From NCBI GenBank assembly GCA_020746105.1, contig CM036619.1, positions 3,621,395 to 3,685,394 on the forward strand: DNA of 64,000 nucleotides, read 5' to 3'. This DNA comes from Trogon surrucura. Lineage: Eukaryota; Chordata; Aves; Trogoniformes; Trogonidae. A program made the position numbers and the translations under genes. Below, piece after piece: positions 44,313-57,262 of the stretch. The notes below the pieces were generated by a model. It made no database searches and had not been told where the DNA came from. It saw only the letters and a program-made list of their open reading frames with translations. Position 1 is the first letter of the stretch; every line of letters begins with the position of its first letter.

Positions 44313-46278
44313 ATTCATACTTAATCTAATTTAAATTGTCATCAAAGTGACAAATACAAAGAAGACGCCGACAGCATTTAAAGCAACTGAGTCCATGAGT
44401 CATGGTCACAGAAGCCATCATGCAGTGATCACTGGTAAAGATTAATTTGAATATGCTGAGTTTGGCTTTTGGTATCCTTGGCAGGTTTTTGACTCTCTTA
44501 CCAGTCTAGTCTGTCAATTTTTAACGGATTTTCCACATGGTCCACTTCTCTAGCCAATTTTCGGTCATTTCACTTTCAGCTGTTGACTGACAATGATGTC
44601 TAATAAGGTTATGAGTTTGGAAGACTGTGATGATGAAGCTGATTTAGGTTATTGCCTATGACAAGGGAGGCAATCACTAATCCATGACATGAACTGTGTA
44701 TTGTCTGGTCTTTAACACTCTTTGACCCTGCAACATTCTTAGTGGAAAATTACTCGATCAATGTAGCCATCTTCCTAGATTTTTTCTATACTCTTTACAG
44801 TAACAGCCCTGTTATTGCGTGTCAAATATCTTACCAAATCAGTTTACATAATTTTATCACCTCGTTTTGAAAAGAGCTTTTCAAAGGCTCAATAAGTGTA
44901 AAGACATCTTCTACAGTATTTATCATATAAATTTTACCTTCTTCTGCACTCAGGAAGGTGCACGAAAATATGTTCACAACACATGAAAAAATCTCTGGCT
45001 CTCTTGAAATTTGAATTCAGCACTTGAGTTCCTGCCTTCCAGAAATATTAAACCAGTGTTTCAGTCAGGAATCTTACATTTATAAGGACTAAGTACTTAG
45101 CATTTAGTACTTAGTCTTAGTAAGTAATAAGTGGACAGAAAAAGTTTCCAGATTTCTCTCTCGAGAAACAGCATTTTGCCAAAGTGGTTTTCATCCAGCT
45201 GGAAGGAGCATTTCTCAGCTCTGCAAAGAGCAAATCCAGTGGGAGATATGTGAGGTCTCCTGGATAAACCTGCCTGTAGTTATTTGCAAACATGGGACAC
45301 AAAAGAGGAGCGTCTGCAGCAAGGAAGATAGAAGAGAGGAAAATACAAACATAGATGTGTGTTTTCAGTTTTTTATCTCATGTGTATTAATTAGCACTAG
45401 CAAAAGAATTGTCATGACACTTGCAACGTCTCTGCCAACACTGGAGCATGGGCTGTTTTGACTTAAAATTTGACGAGAGGAAGAAATAATGACCATAATG
45501 CTGGAAGTAAAATATGTAATAATTCTCACAATGACTGCTTGCGTGTAAATGTACAACTGCTGGTTTCAGAGTAGATGTCAGGAATCCCTCATCCCAGGTG
45601 AGTTCTCCACCCACATGGTTACTCAAACTTGATCTTAACTGTTATTTCTACCAAGGCAAATAAGTGATTGCTAAATACTTAAAATTCTGCCAAGCATCAT
45701 GCAGTGGGATAGGCAATGTGGTCTAGAACACCTTTATAGGACATGGGAGGAGGAATTTCACACCATGCCTTGCAGCACCATTATCCCACTTACAATTACA
45801 CCCAGAACATAGTTTTTGGTCCATGACCTCAACAGAGACGGGAAAATTCTCTAAGTATGTGTTATCACGTGTGAAACAGACCTTCTTTCTATGTAGAGTG
45901 TAAGCATATAATTACTTTTGATACTTTAATTTTATGCCCACAGCTCCTACTTTGTGTTATCACACTTTTTTTTCGCCATCATTATGTTTTTCTCCCACAA
46001 CTTTCTAGGAGCTTTAAACTATTTTTAAATTGCTGTCTATTTTCTTTTAACTGTGATCCCCCATCCCTTTTATAGCTCCTTGTTATATTTCCCTCTGGTT
46101 TTCTTTTAGCTTCTAATTTCATTTTCCCTGGGTTCATTATTTTTATGCTAGCACTTCTGAATATTGTTTTCCCGCATGTAGCTCTTTTGTTTCTTCCAGC
46201 TCTGAACTGTTACTTACACTTTAAAATGGAGGCTTGGATGCTTCCATCTGGCTGGTGACTCTACTTCATAGATATTTT
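44313..46278. other. Single-copy AT-rich DNA with a hairpin
   Basis: No gene recognised. Contains a perfect 10-bp-arm inverted repeat at 45087-45116 (listed separately). The minus frames at 45365-45626 overlap each other and have no domain. Confidence 0.4.
45087..45116. repeat. Perfect inverted repeat, 10-bp arms
   Basis: GACTAAGTAC, a 10-base loop (TTAGCATTTA), then GTACTTAGTC. No T run follows and no gene is nearby, so there is no reason to call it a terminator. Confidence 0.85.
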
Positions 46279-46562
46279 AGAATCATAGAATCATAGAAAC
46301 GTCAAGGTTGGAAAGGACCTTAAGATCATCAAGTCTGACCTACAGCCCTACATCACCCTAACACTAAACCCTCTCCTCAAGTGCCACATCCAGATGTTTT
46401 TTAAACACATCCAGAGGTGGTGACTCCACCACCTTCTTTGTCAACCCATTCCAGTGCTTCACCACCCTTTTGGTGAAGAAGTTTTTCCCAATATCCAATC
46501 TAAACTTCCCCTGGTGCAACTTGAACCTGTTCCCTCTTGCCCTATCGTTGTTCACTAGAGAA
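46279..46562 (-). mobile_element. CR1 3' end fragment
   Basis: The tail is 'tagaatcatagaatcataga', followed by 'cctacatcaccctaacacta' and the ORF2 C-terminal codons; the minus-strand frame reads GKFRLDIGKNFFTKRVVKHW and then NGLTKKVVESPPLDVFKK. Same subfamily style as the copy at 43913 ([13 protein letters not shown]). Truncated at about 46562. Confidence 0.92.
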
Positions 46563-47600
46563 GTTTTTGTTACAATGTCGTACAAAATCATCTATCTCAG
46601 TGGTCAAATTTTTAACTCTGAATTCCCCTGGGAAAACGCTGAGCATGCCCAAAGAATAGGAGTTGAGCTCCCATCGAAACTGATAACAGAGTTTGCCACA
46701 CTCCGTTACAAAACCCTTGTGCTTTAGCTGGAGCAGCGATAGTGATCATTTCCATCGTAAGGATTTTCTCTGTATTACGAGTACTCAGGTATTCAACCAA
46801 TACTTGAACTTTAAAATGTGTTTAACACTTGTGTCTCCAGATTGTTTAAAACTTCAACCCAGCATGTGAGATCTCACCCTCTAGGAATGTGGGGTGGGCA
46901 GCAGCTAAGACTAGAGATGTGCCACTTGAAGGAGTACTAAAACCAGGCAAGATTTAATGTTTAAGCAGGAGTTTCTTCTCTTCTGGCCGTATTTATAGGA
47001 AAACCAAGCTTTGCTATGTTGTAAGAGTATCTCAGCTGCTTTATTTTTTGGTGTCTTTGTGTTTATTTTCTTCCTAACGACCAGTGAATGAAACTGTGTA
47101 CACAGCACTATGTCATGGAAGCTTACTACGGGCTTTGCATCAGTGCTGCAGACTAATATATCTGCTGTATATCTTCTTTTGGGGAAATTTCAGGAAACCA
47201 TTGGGTCAATGGGCAATGCTGTATTTCCCTGACAATGAGTTAACCTCCTGCCTTCTACATCCCCTTCTTGAACTAAAGCCTGGACAGTGAAAAACCTTAA
47301 AAATTGCCCTTGTTCCTTACCATAACTATCATTATAGTACAAATAGTGACTAAATACAAGTGAAATAGTAATTTCACAGCACTTGAACCCATGTTTAGCA
47401 GCAAAACTCGGGTCTCTCTTTGTGTCTCCCTCATCTTCTCTTTTTCCCCTTGAAAACCTGTGTGTGCTTGGTGTATAGTTCATTAACAACACCTTTCAAC
47501 AACCTTCAGTGTGGACTTCTCGGTAGCTTGATGCAGAGATAGGAGTGGGGAGGGAGGAGGAGAATGCAGGAAGAAGATTTTTATTGGTAATATCAGAAGA
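46563..47600. other. Unassigned single-copy sequence
   Basis: No gene or repeat recognised. Confidence 0.4.
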
Positions 47601-47887
47601 TTTAGGATGCGGGGTAGTGGTAGAACTAGAGGGAATGGATTAGAACTAGGGATGGGTAAATTCAGATTGGACGTTAGGAAGAAGTTCTTCCCCATGAGGG
47701 TGGTGAGACCTTGGCACAGGTTGCCCAGAGAGGGGGTGGAAGCCCCATCCCTGGGAGTTTTTAAGGCCAGGCTGGATGGGGCTCTGAGCAGCCTGATCTA
47801 GTGGGGGATGTCCCTGCCCATGGCAGGGAGGTTGGAACTAGATGATCATTAAGGTCCCTTCCAACCCTGACAATCCTATAATTCTAA
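47601..47887 (+). mobile_element. CR1 3' end fragment
   Basis: The frame 47607-47801 encodes [20 protein letters not shown] and then [20 protein letters not shown] before its stop. The 3' untranslated block 'ggaggttggaactagatgat' and a degraded tail 'caatcctataattcta' follow. Closely similar to the copy at 58308-58552. Confidence 0.92.
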
Positions 47888-50800
47888 GTTCATGTGCTAC
47901 GAAGATGATTTCATTATGCAAAACCTGGATGCAAACTTGTGGTTGTGATCTTGGACACGGAGCGTGTGAGATTTTCAGAGAGGTATACACAAAACCAAGA
48001 TCTCAGCTGTGGGATTGGAAGGCAAAGCCAAATTCAGGAGACCGAACTAAAGTGAATTCAGATAAAAAATGGGAACCAATCCCTGTAACCTGTTTCCTAC
48101 AGCATTTCAGCAGGTCTCTTTTGTTGCTACAACCTCTTTCTCTTTACACTGGAGTCTACTTGCCTTTATCTACAACATTTGTCTTGTCAGTTAAAGAACT
48201 TTTATCTGTAAGTCAAAATGGTCTTGGTAGCAGTAGGATCTTTTATATTTAAGACTATTTAGTTCCTTTAAACTCAGGAGATATTCAGGTTTTCTTCTTT
48301 GAGGAAAGGATGACAGGGATCAGAGCGAAGTTTGTTCTTTTCCTTTATATTTGCACATAGAAAAGAAAAAAGAAAAAAAAACCTCAGAAAGTAGAGGAAA
48401 AGTCCAATAAAACAATCGTCATCAAAGTAGTAGTAAAAACTGTCAGAAATTCATTGCAATCCCCACTATAGAATATTGCTTGTATTTTACATGTAATCAG
48501 AGCTACTCCGAGGGCAAAACCTGGAAATTTATTTTTCAGATTTTATCTGAAGTGACAAGACAAGAGGGTAGGAGCACTAATTGAAATGCAGAAATTTTCA
48601 TTTGAACATGGAAAGAAAAAGGGCATTGAACACTAGATGTGGATTGTCCATCTTAGTGTTTTTCACTGTTGATGAGATCCACTCTTTGATCTCAGAGTAG
48701 CAAAAAAATTTAGCTCCACATGTGGAAGAGCAGCCTGAACAGGTCTATTGTGTTAGGAAAGCTTTTTGCACGCCCTTGTCCAAGGTCTTCTTGAAATGAC
48801 AGAGAGGTTTTGCATTGGCAACCTGGAACTTCACCTGGGTATCCCTTCCTTGCGTTTTGTGTGGTTAACTGCTTTGCCATAGAGCTGGCAATAAATCAGT
48901 GACAGAGAATGGATAGATTTAGAATTCTACATTTAATTCTCCACAAAACTCCTTAACACTGTATGAGAGACATCTAGCTAGAAAAAGCAATCCTTGCTTA
49001 GAATTGGATTCTCTAATGAGACCACGGCTAAAATTGAAGATTTTTTTTTTATTATTTGGAGTTTTTAATGTATTTCTTTCAAATTCATTTATGAAGCGAC
49101 ATCCCGAAGCTAACATGGGTGAGGATGAAATTTAGGTATCAGTGATAAAAATCTAAAATTACTTTTATTATAGCTACTCATCCATGTGTAACGAAGGAGG
49201 AAGACTTCTACTATAAGCAATCCCCCGCCTCTGTCATAGAAAGTCCCCAGCCATCTTCATTTTACACTGTTTTCTTGAGGTTACCAGGTATAAAATTAGA
49301 ACTCCATTTCATACAAAGCAGATGGTAAAATCACCTTTATGACTGCTCCTCTTTTTCAGCATATCTAGAGATCTGGCACGGTTACTGTGAAAACAAAATA
49401 GTATTTGTATTCTTATTCATATCACAGGTTATCTTCCACCTTCTGTACCCTTTTGGAATTCATTAATATGACTCTCTGTGTCAAGACTATAATGGAGTTC
49501 TGGCTTGTTTTATTCCACATATTACAATGCAAACACATTTCTATATATTCTCAGCTATGCACGAGTATACCCTATAAAAGATAATTTGATGCTAAACTGC
49601 TAACTTAACAAAACTCTAGAGATTCTCTAACCAGTATCTAGTCATTTGTATGCCTCCTGTCAATATATCTCTTCTTTTTTTTTTTTTACGTAGAAAAGCT
49701 GTTTGCTCAATATTCTTTGACAATTTTGAAAACCAGTGCTGAAAGCAGCACAAAATCTGGCTCTAAGTGGTGCTTCTGAAAACACATGTTTTCAAGGGGC
49801 TCGGTTGCAGCATACAGCTTCCAGGAGTTTCATCTGTATCCACACTTGACGTTTTCTGTCCTGTGTTAAATCAGATATGGAGACATAGAGCTTGATATTG
49901 CAGAAGCTGAGGAAATTCAATGAGGGGAAAAAAAAAAGAAGAAAATAAAAGATATTTAAAATAAAAGGTTGTAGAGGCATATTTCTGTCTAGGTCTTTGT
50001 TATGACATTCTAGGCTGCAAATCTGCAGGATATTCAGTGAACAGGTCTTTCCTAGACTTGTGTGACAGAACCATAATCTCCTGGGAAAGAGAGCAGAAGG
50101 ACATGAGAAAAGTGACCAGTGTTGTCAAGATACATCGGACAGTTGCTATTATAGTAAACATAACAGTTTTGTTGCATGTACTCCGCTGGGATGTGTGGTG
50201 CACATGTGGGTCAGATGTATTCTTATGTATCCCGACTAAATTGATAGCTTTGGGAAATTGAAAAGGAGGAATGCACGCTACAAGTACTGTTTAATCTCTC
50301 TTCTCTGGACTTTTCTTCCTTTCTTTCTGGCCTCTGTCTTCTTCTGATGTCCCAGTCCCCCATGAGCACAGGACTTATGATGCAGAACGAAAAGGTGAAG
50401 TGAAAATATTTATATTCACATTAGTATTTTACAGCCCGTGATGCTTACTTGGGAATATCTCCAGATGTTTAAGTGATTTAGGAGCAGTATTACCTTCATC
50501 CACAGTTGGATATGCAAAATGTTGTGCTTTTATTTTGAAGTGCCCTGCATCAGAAATGTTGTCTCAGATCAGAGAACCACACAGAAGAAAATATTTTGTC
50601 TCATTCTCTCAACACGTTTGCCAGAACCACTCACCAGACAATCAAGATGGTAGGTTGCCTTTTATGATATGTCTGTCTTTTTCTTATAAAACAGTGAAAC
50701 AATTTTGCTATGAGGTTCTGTTTCGTTTTTTTTTCCCTTCACTAGAGGACAACATAATAAATGTAACTTACATATGACACTGTTTCTTGTCTTTAAACTC

Positions 50801-52611
50801 GGATTAAAAAAGTCTTGAACATTCAGGCAGGAATCCCCCTGTTACTAGACCATGGCTTAATTATCTGACTTTTGGCTGCTTCTTTTGATTTACTTGTGCT
50901 GCCTGATAATTAGCTCTCTTTCTTTCCCCTCACTGACTTTGTTTGATAAGGCTTTTATAGAATCTTGGCGTGTGTAATTTAGTAAGTCCCATTTGTAATG
51001 CAGCACATCTCTTGTTTTCTCTCTCTCTGCTCTGTCCCAGGCTTGGAGCAGAAGAGAAGTCTAATTGGCACTGTTTACAAACCATTGCACTTGGGAAGAG
51101 CAGTGCCTCCATTTGATAGGTAAGGATGTGAGAGATGAGAAGATTATGACTAATTCATGCTTTGAGCCACCTATGAGTTAACAAACAAAAAATAAAAAAA
51201 AAAAATGCAAGACAGGAAAAGAGAAGAAAGTAAAAGAGAAGCAGGTACGTTTTGAAGGCGAGTAGATTACATTGCAGATAAAGCATCCGGGGTTGATATA
51301 AGAGATGGGTTGTGAGCAGCTGATGATTTGCAAGGTGCTTCGGATCAATCAAAAATTTGCATGCTTAAGGTTGGAAAGATTAAAAAGAAAATTAAAAGGA
51401 AGTGTTTGCAGGAAGCAGAGGCCCAGTTTTCATTATGAACAATAATTTCTATGACAAATCAGAACTTGGCCCACATAGGCTGACCCTAGAATGTTTGTGC
51501 TATTTTTAACACAATTCGGTTTTACTTAACTTAGATACACCATAGATCATATAGTCCTTGAGTCAGGTGGCTGGATCCAGGGAGGAAGGCACTGTGGGAA
51601 CAGGATCATTCTGTGTCTTTTCCATGATTTTTTCTGAAATATTATTTCTTTTTTTGCTACCATCAAGGTACATAAAGCTTCTTTCAGACTGCTTTTGACC
51701 CTGCTTTATCTTTGTGTATCTTCTGCATGCTCATGAAAGGAAAGAGAAGACGAGGGCAGAGATGACAAAAGGCAGAAAAAAAATTTGCTTCAAGTGAAAT
51801 CCTAAAGACAGAGAGACATTCTTTGGATATTAGCATGACTGGATGCTTCTTCACAGATTTGCCTGAGCGTGCAATTAATACCACCTGAGCACAGCATCAA
51901 AGATAAAGGGATGCTTAGAGTCAGACTTATGAAAATATGAGGGAAAAAGGAGCGTTAGCTATGTTTTCTTTATATCCTACTTGTCTGCCACATCCTCAGA
52001 GCCAATTCAACTCACCTCCTCTCTTGTCAACTGGATGACAACAGGGAATGTTTCAGAGGCTGGGGGACTTCATTTATGTCTCCTGTTTACACCGGTAATA
52101 AATTATGCCAGGATTTTAGTTGTAAGGCCTTTTAGGACTCTCATTACCTTTGGAGCAAACACTTTTCTCAGCCTTCCTTAGTGCCCAAGAGCTACTAGAG
52201 GACTTAGAGTCATACAATGTGCAGCTAGAGCTCAGTGACTGAGACAGGGCTGTCTGCAGGATTTAGGGATTGGATGGTGCAGTAACATCAGGAGCTGTTT
52301 TGGGATGTTGGTCAGCAGTTCTCAGTGGTTTCTATCTTCATTCAAGCAAAATCATAATAGTTTCTAGTTAATTCACCTCCTGAATGTGGAAGAAGTGATG
52401 TTGTGTTCTGTAAAGACTGTTCTACAAGCTAAATGTAAAAATCTTTGTGTGGCCAAGAACAACAATATCTCTCTCTATAGCCTAAAAAGCTAAAAAAAGG
52501 CCATGATATTCCTACTGGTGACCTTTCTATCAGTTTCCAGTGTCCCAGCTTCTACAGCTACTGGCTTTGGCTACTGCAGCCAAAGCCTCACACAGATAAC
52601 TAGTAAAGAAG
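47888..52611. other. Single-copy DNA with weak exon-like signals near 50.5-52.1 kb
   Basis: No gene is established. Three short open segments with splice-like borders (50541-50649, 51041-51119, 52000-52094) are listed as a tentative candidate. Otherwise it contains A/T runs only (for example 49679-49688, 51189-51204). Confidence 0.4.
50541..52094 (+). other. Tentative chain of three exon-like segments
   Basis: Segment 1 (50541-50649) follows 'cttttattttgaag' and ends GATG|GTAGGT. Segment 2 (51041-51119) follows a good pyrimidine tract ('ctctctctctgctctgtcccag') and ends ATAG|GTAAGG. Segment 3 (52000-52094) follows 'gtctgccacatcctcag' and ends ACCG|GTAATA. Splice phases agree across both junctions, and each segment is open (segment 2 reads LEQKRSLIGTVYKPLHLGRA). 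I do not recognise the protein. With segments this short, open frames and matching phases can arise by chance. Confidence 0.15.
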
Positions 52612-53022
52612 AATAGAGCACCTCTCCTATAAAGACAAGCTGAGAGAGTTGGGGTCGTACAGTCTGGAGAAGAGAAAGATTCAGGGAGATCCCTCCATAC
52701 TTAAAGGGAATCTATAAGAAAGATGGGGGCAATCTTTTTTTGCTACAGGTCAAGTGGGAATGGTTTTGAACTCGAAGAGAGTAGATTTAGTCTGGATATA
52801 AGGAAGAAATTTTTTACAATGAGGTTGATGAAAGACTGGAATGGCTTGCCCAGAGAGATGGTGGAGGCCCCATCCTTGGAGACGTTCAAAGACAGGCTTG
52901 ATGGGGCTCTGATCAATCTGATCTACTTGAAGATGTCCCTGCTCATTGCAGGGAGGTAAGACTAGATGACCTCTAAAGGTCCCTTCCAACCCAACTCATC
53001 CTATAATTCGGTTCTATGATTC
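52612..53022 (+). mobile_element. CR1 LINE fragment, ORF2 C-terminus and 3' end
   Basis: From 'agagcacctctcctataaag' through a frame (52723-52959) with RLMKDWNGLPREMVEAPSLE, then 'gggaggtaagactagatgac' and the tail 'attcggttctatgattc'. Moderately diverged, frame broken near 52720. Confidence 0.9.
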
Positions 53023-53789
53023 TCTTCTATGACATTATGAGAACTGCACTAGATGAGACCAAAGATCTTCCTGACTCCTTTCCTATGTCTGAGAGTGGCC
53101 AACAGCTGTTTAATAGAAACAGTTACAAGGACAGAGCAAGAATTGGATCTTACTTCACCAGAACAGTATTTCAGCCTGTGGTGACTTGCTATGAAGGAAC
53201 TTTCAAATGTAGAGATGCCATCTCTGCCTTTAATATCCTTCAGCAGCTTTCTGGAAACATCATGATTTTACATGCTCCTTAATGATATCTCATTTTATTA
53301 TCGGAAGTATAACTGATGGAAATAGTGATGTTAAAACTGACTCAAATATTTATCCTTTCTTTTGTTTAATGATTTGATAGAAAATCATGCATTTTATCTG
53401 CTGCTTCATGGTCTTGATATAGTTATGTCTGAAAGATAATAATCTACATGCACTGGAAAAGCTTGTATAACTGTCTTTGGAAGCTATTTCTTCCTTTTTT
53501 AGCCTTAATTGATTGTAAATCAACTTTCATTAAGTACTAAATCCTCTGAACAACCTGAAGCACTAAATCCCTTGAGCAATGAAGCTTTTGAGTTTAAGGA
53601 GTCTGTCTCTTCACTGTGGGAGCTGGGAAAATCTGCCTTTCTGGGACTGAATATCAGTCCTACCTTCCCTTAAATACCTTACAACAAGATATGAGTTGAA
53701 CCGGAAAACTACCCTCAGAGGAAAAGGAGCAGAAGAGACCCAGCAGCTATTCAAAAACTTTTTTTCTTAAAACTCTTGATTCCAACACA
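53023..53789. other. Unassigned sequence between two CR1 fragments
   Basis: No gene recognised. The frame at 53016-53282 starts in the CR1 tail and has no domain. Confidence 0.4.
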
Positions 53790-54125
53790 CAAGACGTCGG
53801 GAGCAGAAGGCAGATGGCTGAGTAAGGACCTCTTGATCCCATGGAAGCATGAAGAAAACATATAGGCAGGGACACACATCTTGAGATAAATATAGGGATA
53901 CTGCCTGGGACTGTAAGGATGGAATCAGAAAAACTAAAGCAGAGTTCGAGCTAAATTTGGCAATGTACATGAAGAATAATAAGAAGGACTTCTACAGGTA
54001 CATTATCCATAAAAGGGAGATTAAAGAAAATGTACCCTCACAATAAATAAGAAACTTAGTGACAACTCACATAAAAATAGTTGAGGTACTTAACTTTTTT
54101 GCCTCACTTTTCACTGGCAAGTGTT
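53790..54125 (+). mobile_element. Old CR1 internal fragment (between endonuclease and RT)
   Basis: Its translation matches the linker region of the CR1 at 3568-5964 only loosely: 'cttctacaggtacattatcc' encodes KDFYRYIIHK (compare [10 protein letters not shown]), and 'gtacttaacttttttgcctc' encodes VLNFFASLFT (compare [11 protein letters not shown]). Both spacing and order agree. It has no 3' end and no RT core, so it is an internal relic. Confidence 0.65.
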
Positions 54126-57040
54126 TGAGTTTAGATCTCCTCTTTCCTTCAAGAAATCAAGCTCTCAGCTTCTTGAAGCAGAACAAAACTGGTAAATGGA
54201 ATCAAAGCTCTCTTTGGAAAAATGGAAACCCATTTCTAAGTAACTGGACGTGTTTGTCAGAACAGGAAATGTGAGACAAACAAAATCAAAGTTTGGCAAC
54301 CGAGAACTGACTCCATTATATTTCCATGAGTTAAATCATAAATTTTGAATGAGAAGTGAATAATATTGACATTAGTTATTCAACTCTTCATGGGAAAAAA
54401 CTCTCATTGTTAGTATATGAACAGCGTACAGGAAAATTTTGAAGTTATGGACAGTGGACTTCTGGGTAGTATGAGGACTACATGGGGGAACACGTTGTGA
54501 ACTATTGTCTAAAAAATCCTTGGGAGGCAACAAAAAAACACATAAGCAGACAGAAAGCTTACATTTTCTCTTCAGAACACTATATTGCTAGTGGAAATTT
54601 TATAGGGGGTCAGCCATTTTTGAAAAATTAGGAAATCTTTGATCTACAGAGAAGACAATTTTGAACTTTTAGCTCCTATATGAGAGACAATAAAAAACAT
54701 TTGCTGGAAGTAAAAGAGAAAAGAGACTGTTCTGGAGCTTGCTACATAAACAGAGAGGTCCAAAATAGCTTCTTAATTTTTTTCTTTCAACTTCTCTTTA
54801 CTTCAAGCATCAGTTTTAAGATATCACACAGGTCTTTTCTCTGTTGATTTTTAATTTTCATTTTTGAAGAGATCTTTAGGTAAAGAAAAGATAGATGCAG
54901 GAAGGATTTACCTCACTCATAGCAGAAGCTACTGGGATTAGCTACTGAAGCTAAATGTGGAATGAGCAGCTTCGAAATCCTGCAACCAACAGCCCCTGAC
55001 CTGGAGCGCTGCTGGCTGGAAAACATCTGGCAAATTTGGAAGTGCAGTACAGATTTAGAAAGGTAACAGCTTGAAAAGGCTGGAGGTGAAGGAGAGGGCA
55101 AAGTTGAGAGGAGGGAAGGTGCAGAGTCTGGATAGGGTAAGAAGGTGAAGGAGAGATGTAGAAAAATATGTTTGTAAAATGCAGGTTCCTCAAGGGGTCC
55201 CGTAAAGGGAAAGAGGAACAGTGCTCTCAGATGGTGATGCCAAGACATGAAATGTCAAACTTAAACTGAAGTAAACAATATTCTTCCAGGGTGCTTATGA
55301 ATAAAAGCAACACAAATAATGAGGCAAAACATGATGAATCTGAAAGTGAGCTGCAGGCCCCCACTTGCACATTTGCTATGCCTGTGTGTGAAGGCAAACA
55401 CAAACTGCTTTCTCAAAGGCTTCCCTGGTGAAATCCAGGGGGAATTAGTGCAACCAGAGAGAGAAACGTCAATCCACCATGAATTTGTTAGAAGTAACGG
55501 TTACAGTCAATGCTGTTCAAGGCTGGAGATTTCCAAGGACTTGTTTCTTAGAAAATGGCAAGAGGCATTATTTGCTGAGTGTTGACCATTTGCTCAGAGT
55601 TATCCCTATAAGTGGCTGTTGCGGCTCCTGACTGACAACCCAACCGTCAGAGAGGTCTTGTTGCAAATGTTTGTAGTCTGAGTTGACAACTGTTCAGGAG
55701 TTGATTGTGAATTGACCTTGCCCCACAGCACAATAGTGCCAGCAGGTAGCCCAATAGGACAGATTTCTTGAGCCTCATGCTCTATTATCTGAGAGGATTT
55801 AAAAACAAAAACAAAAGAAATGAAACACCCAACACAGTTCTCTAGGTGAAAGCAACCGGTTAAAATGGAGTTAGGTATAATTATTATCATAAATGACTTA
55901 ATTAAGGGGCATAAGGAGCCAGATAAAGGGACAGATGAATAGGTGGTGGGGAGGAAATCTGTTAGAAAGAGGAATCTCTCTGCTACAGCTTAGCTTGCCA
56001 CAATTATATAATAATCACAATAAATACAGAGATCAGTGGATTATTTGCTCAACGTTGAATGACTTATGCGGCATGTCAGCAAAACACCCAGGAGAATAAA
56101 ACACACCAGAAACTGCTCTCTAATTACTCTTTTCAGGCGGAGTAATGATCTTTAATGTGCAGTGGATCTCATTAATTAACTCTCAGATTCTAATTAACTC
56201 TTTGCCTAATTCACCTGCCATAATACATTATCACGAATGTCAGCTTAGCAGTTCTTCCCTCATTTAGGGAGGAGGAAGAGGAAACCGTGTACTCATAAGT
56301 GTTTTCTGTTTCCTTTTTTCTAGTGCCTCTTCTGGTAATGAATAACTTTCCTAATGGAGCTGTGTGGAGTAGGAACCGAGTGAAATACCCAGTGTGTTTG
56401 GTTGCCTAAATCTAATGAGCTCAAGGGGACATAGACGTCTGCTCATCTTCAAAGATGTCTCACACATTTATTAGGGCACTTTTTAGGCACAATCAAAAAA
56501 CTGCAAAAAAAACCTGAACCACTGTCTTCAGGAAATCTGTGGGAGTCGGAACCATTTTGTGTCCCAGATCTCCTATACTAGCCAGCAAAAAAATGTACTC
56601 TGTCTTGTTTATCCTTGACAATTGCCTCCTTAAACACTGGATATTGTTCCTGGCCCATAAAAAAACAAATATCTGAATCCTTCCTACGCAATTTTAAATT
56701 TATTTTTAATCCAGGTAGTGTGACTAAAAATAAATAAATCCTAGTAGTGTAGTGTGTGGCAGTAGTCCCACTGAATGGCAGATGTTCCTAGTACAAGGTT
56801 GTTCCCTGGCTGTGCTTTGTGAGTGCTAGCAGAATTGAGGAACCAAGAGCAAAGCTCATTACAGGAATGAATGTGTTTGCATGATGCTTCATTGCCTTCA
56901 ATATGAGTTACATGCTGTAAGTAGATTTATCCTCACCACTCCTTCATAGAGAAAACTGGTAATGTCATTATCTTGTCATAGTAGAGGATATAGACAGCAC
57001 AAGGTCTTCCATTAAGAAGTCAAAATGACAGTTCTCTCCA
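54126..57040. other. Single-copy DNA with a candidate conserved non-coding element
   Basis: No gene recognised. At 56100-56245 a cluster of ATTA/TAAT words ('cattaattaactctcagatt', 'ctaattaactctttgcctaa') is free of repeat signatures and resembles the AT-rich core of developmental enhancers. The opposed frames at 54913-55248 and 55319-55890 have no domain. Confidence 0.4.
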
Positions 57041-57262
57041 TAAAATCATAGAATAATTCAGGCTGGAAAAGACCCTTGGGATCATCGAGTCCAACCATTA
57101 ACCCTACTCTACAAAGCTCAGCCCTAAACCATCTCCCCCAACACCACATCTAAACAGCCTTTAAACACCTCCAGGGATAGTGACTCAACCACCTGCCTGG
57201 GCAGCCTATTCCAATGTCTGACTACTCTTTCTGTGAAATTTTTTTCCCTAATGTCCATTTTC
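57041..57262 (-). mobile_element. CR1 3' end fragment
   Basis: 'tcatagaataattcaggctg', 'cccttgggatcatcgagtcc', 'cacctccagggatagtgact' and 'gggcagcctattccaatgtc', ending at 'tccattttcttcc'. Subfamily wording matches the 43913 and 46279 copies. Confidence 0.92.

Noticed and set aside
47483-47695. Minus-strand 70-codon frame next to the CR1 at 47601
   Set aside because: Antisense to CR1 and low-complexity flank; no domain.
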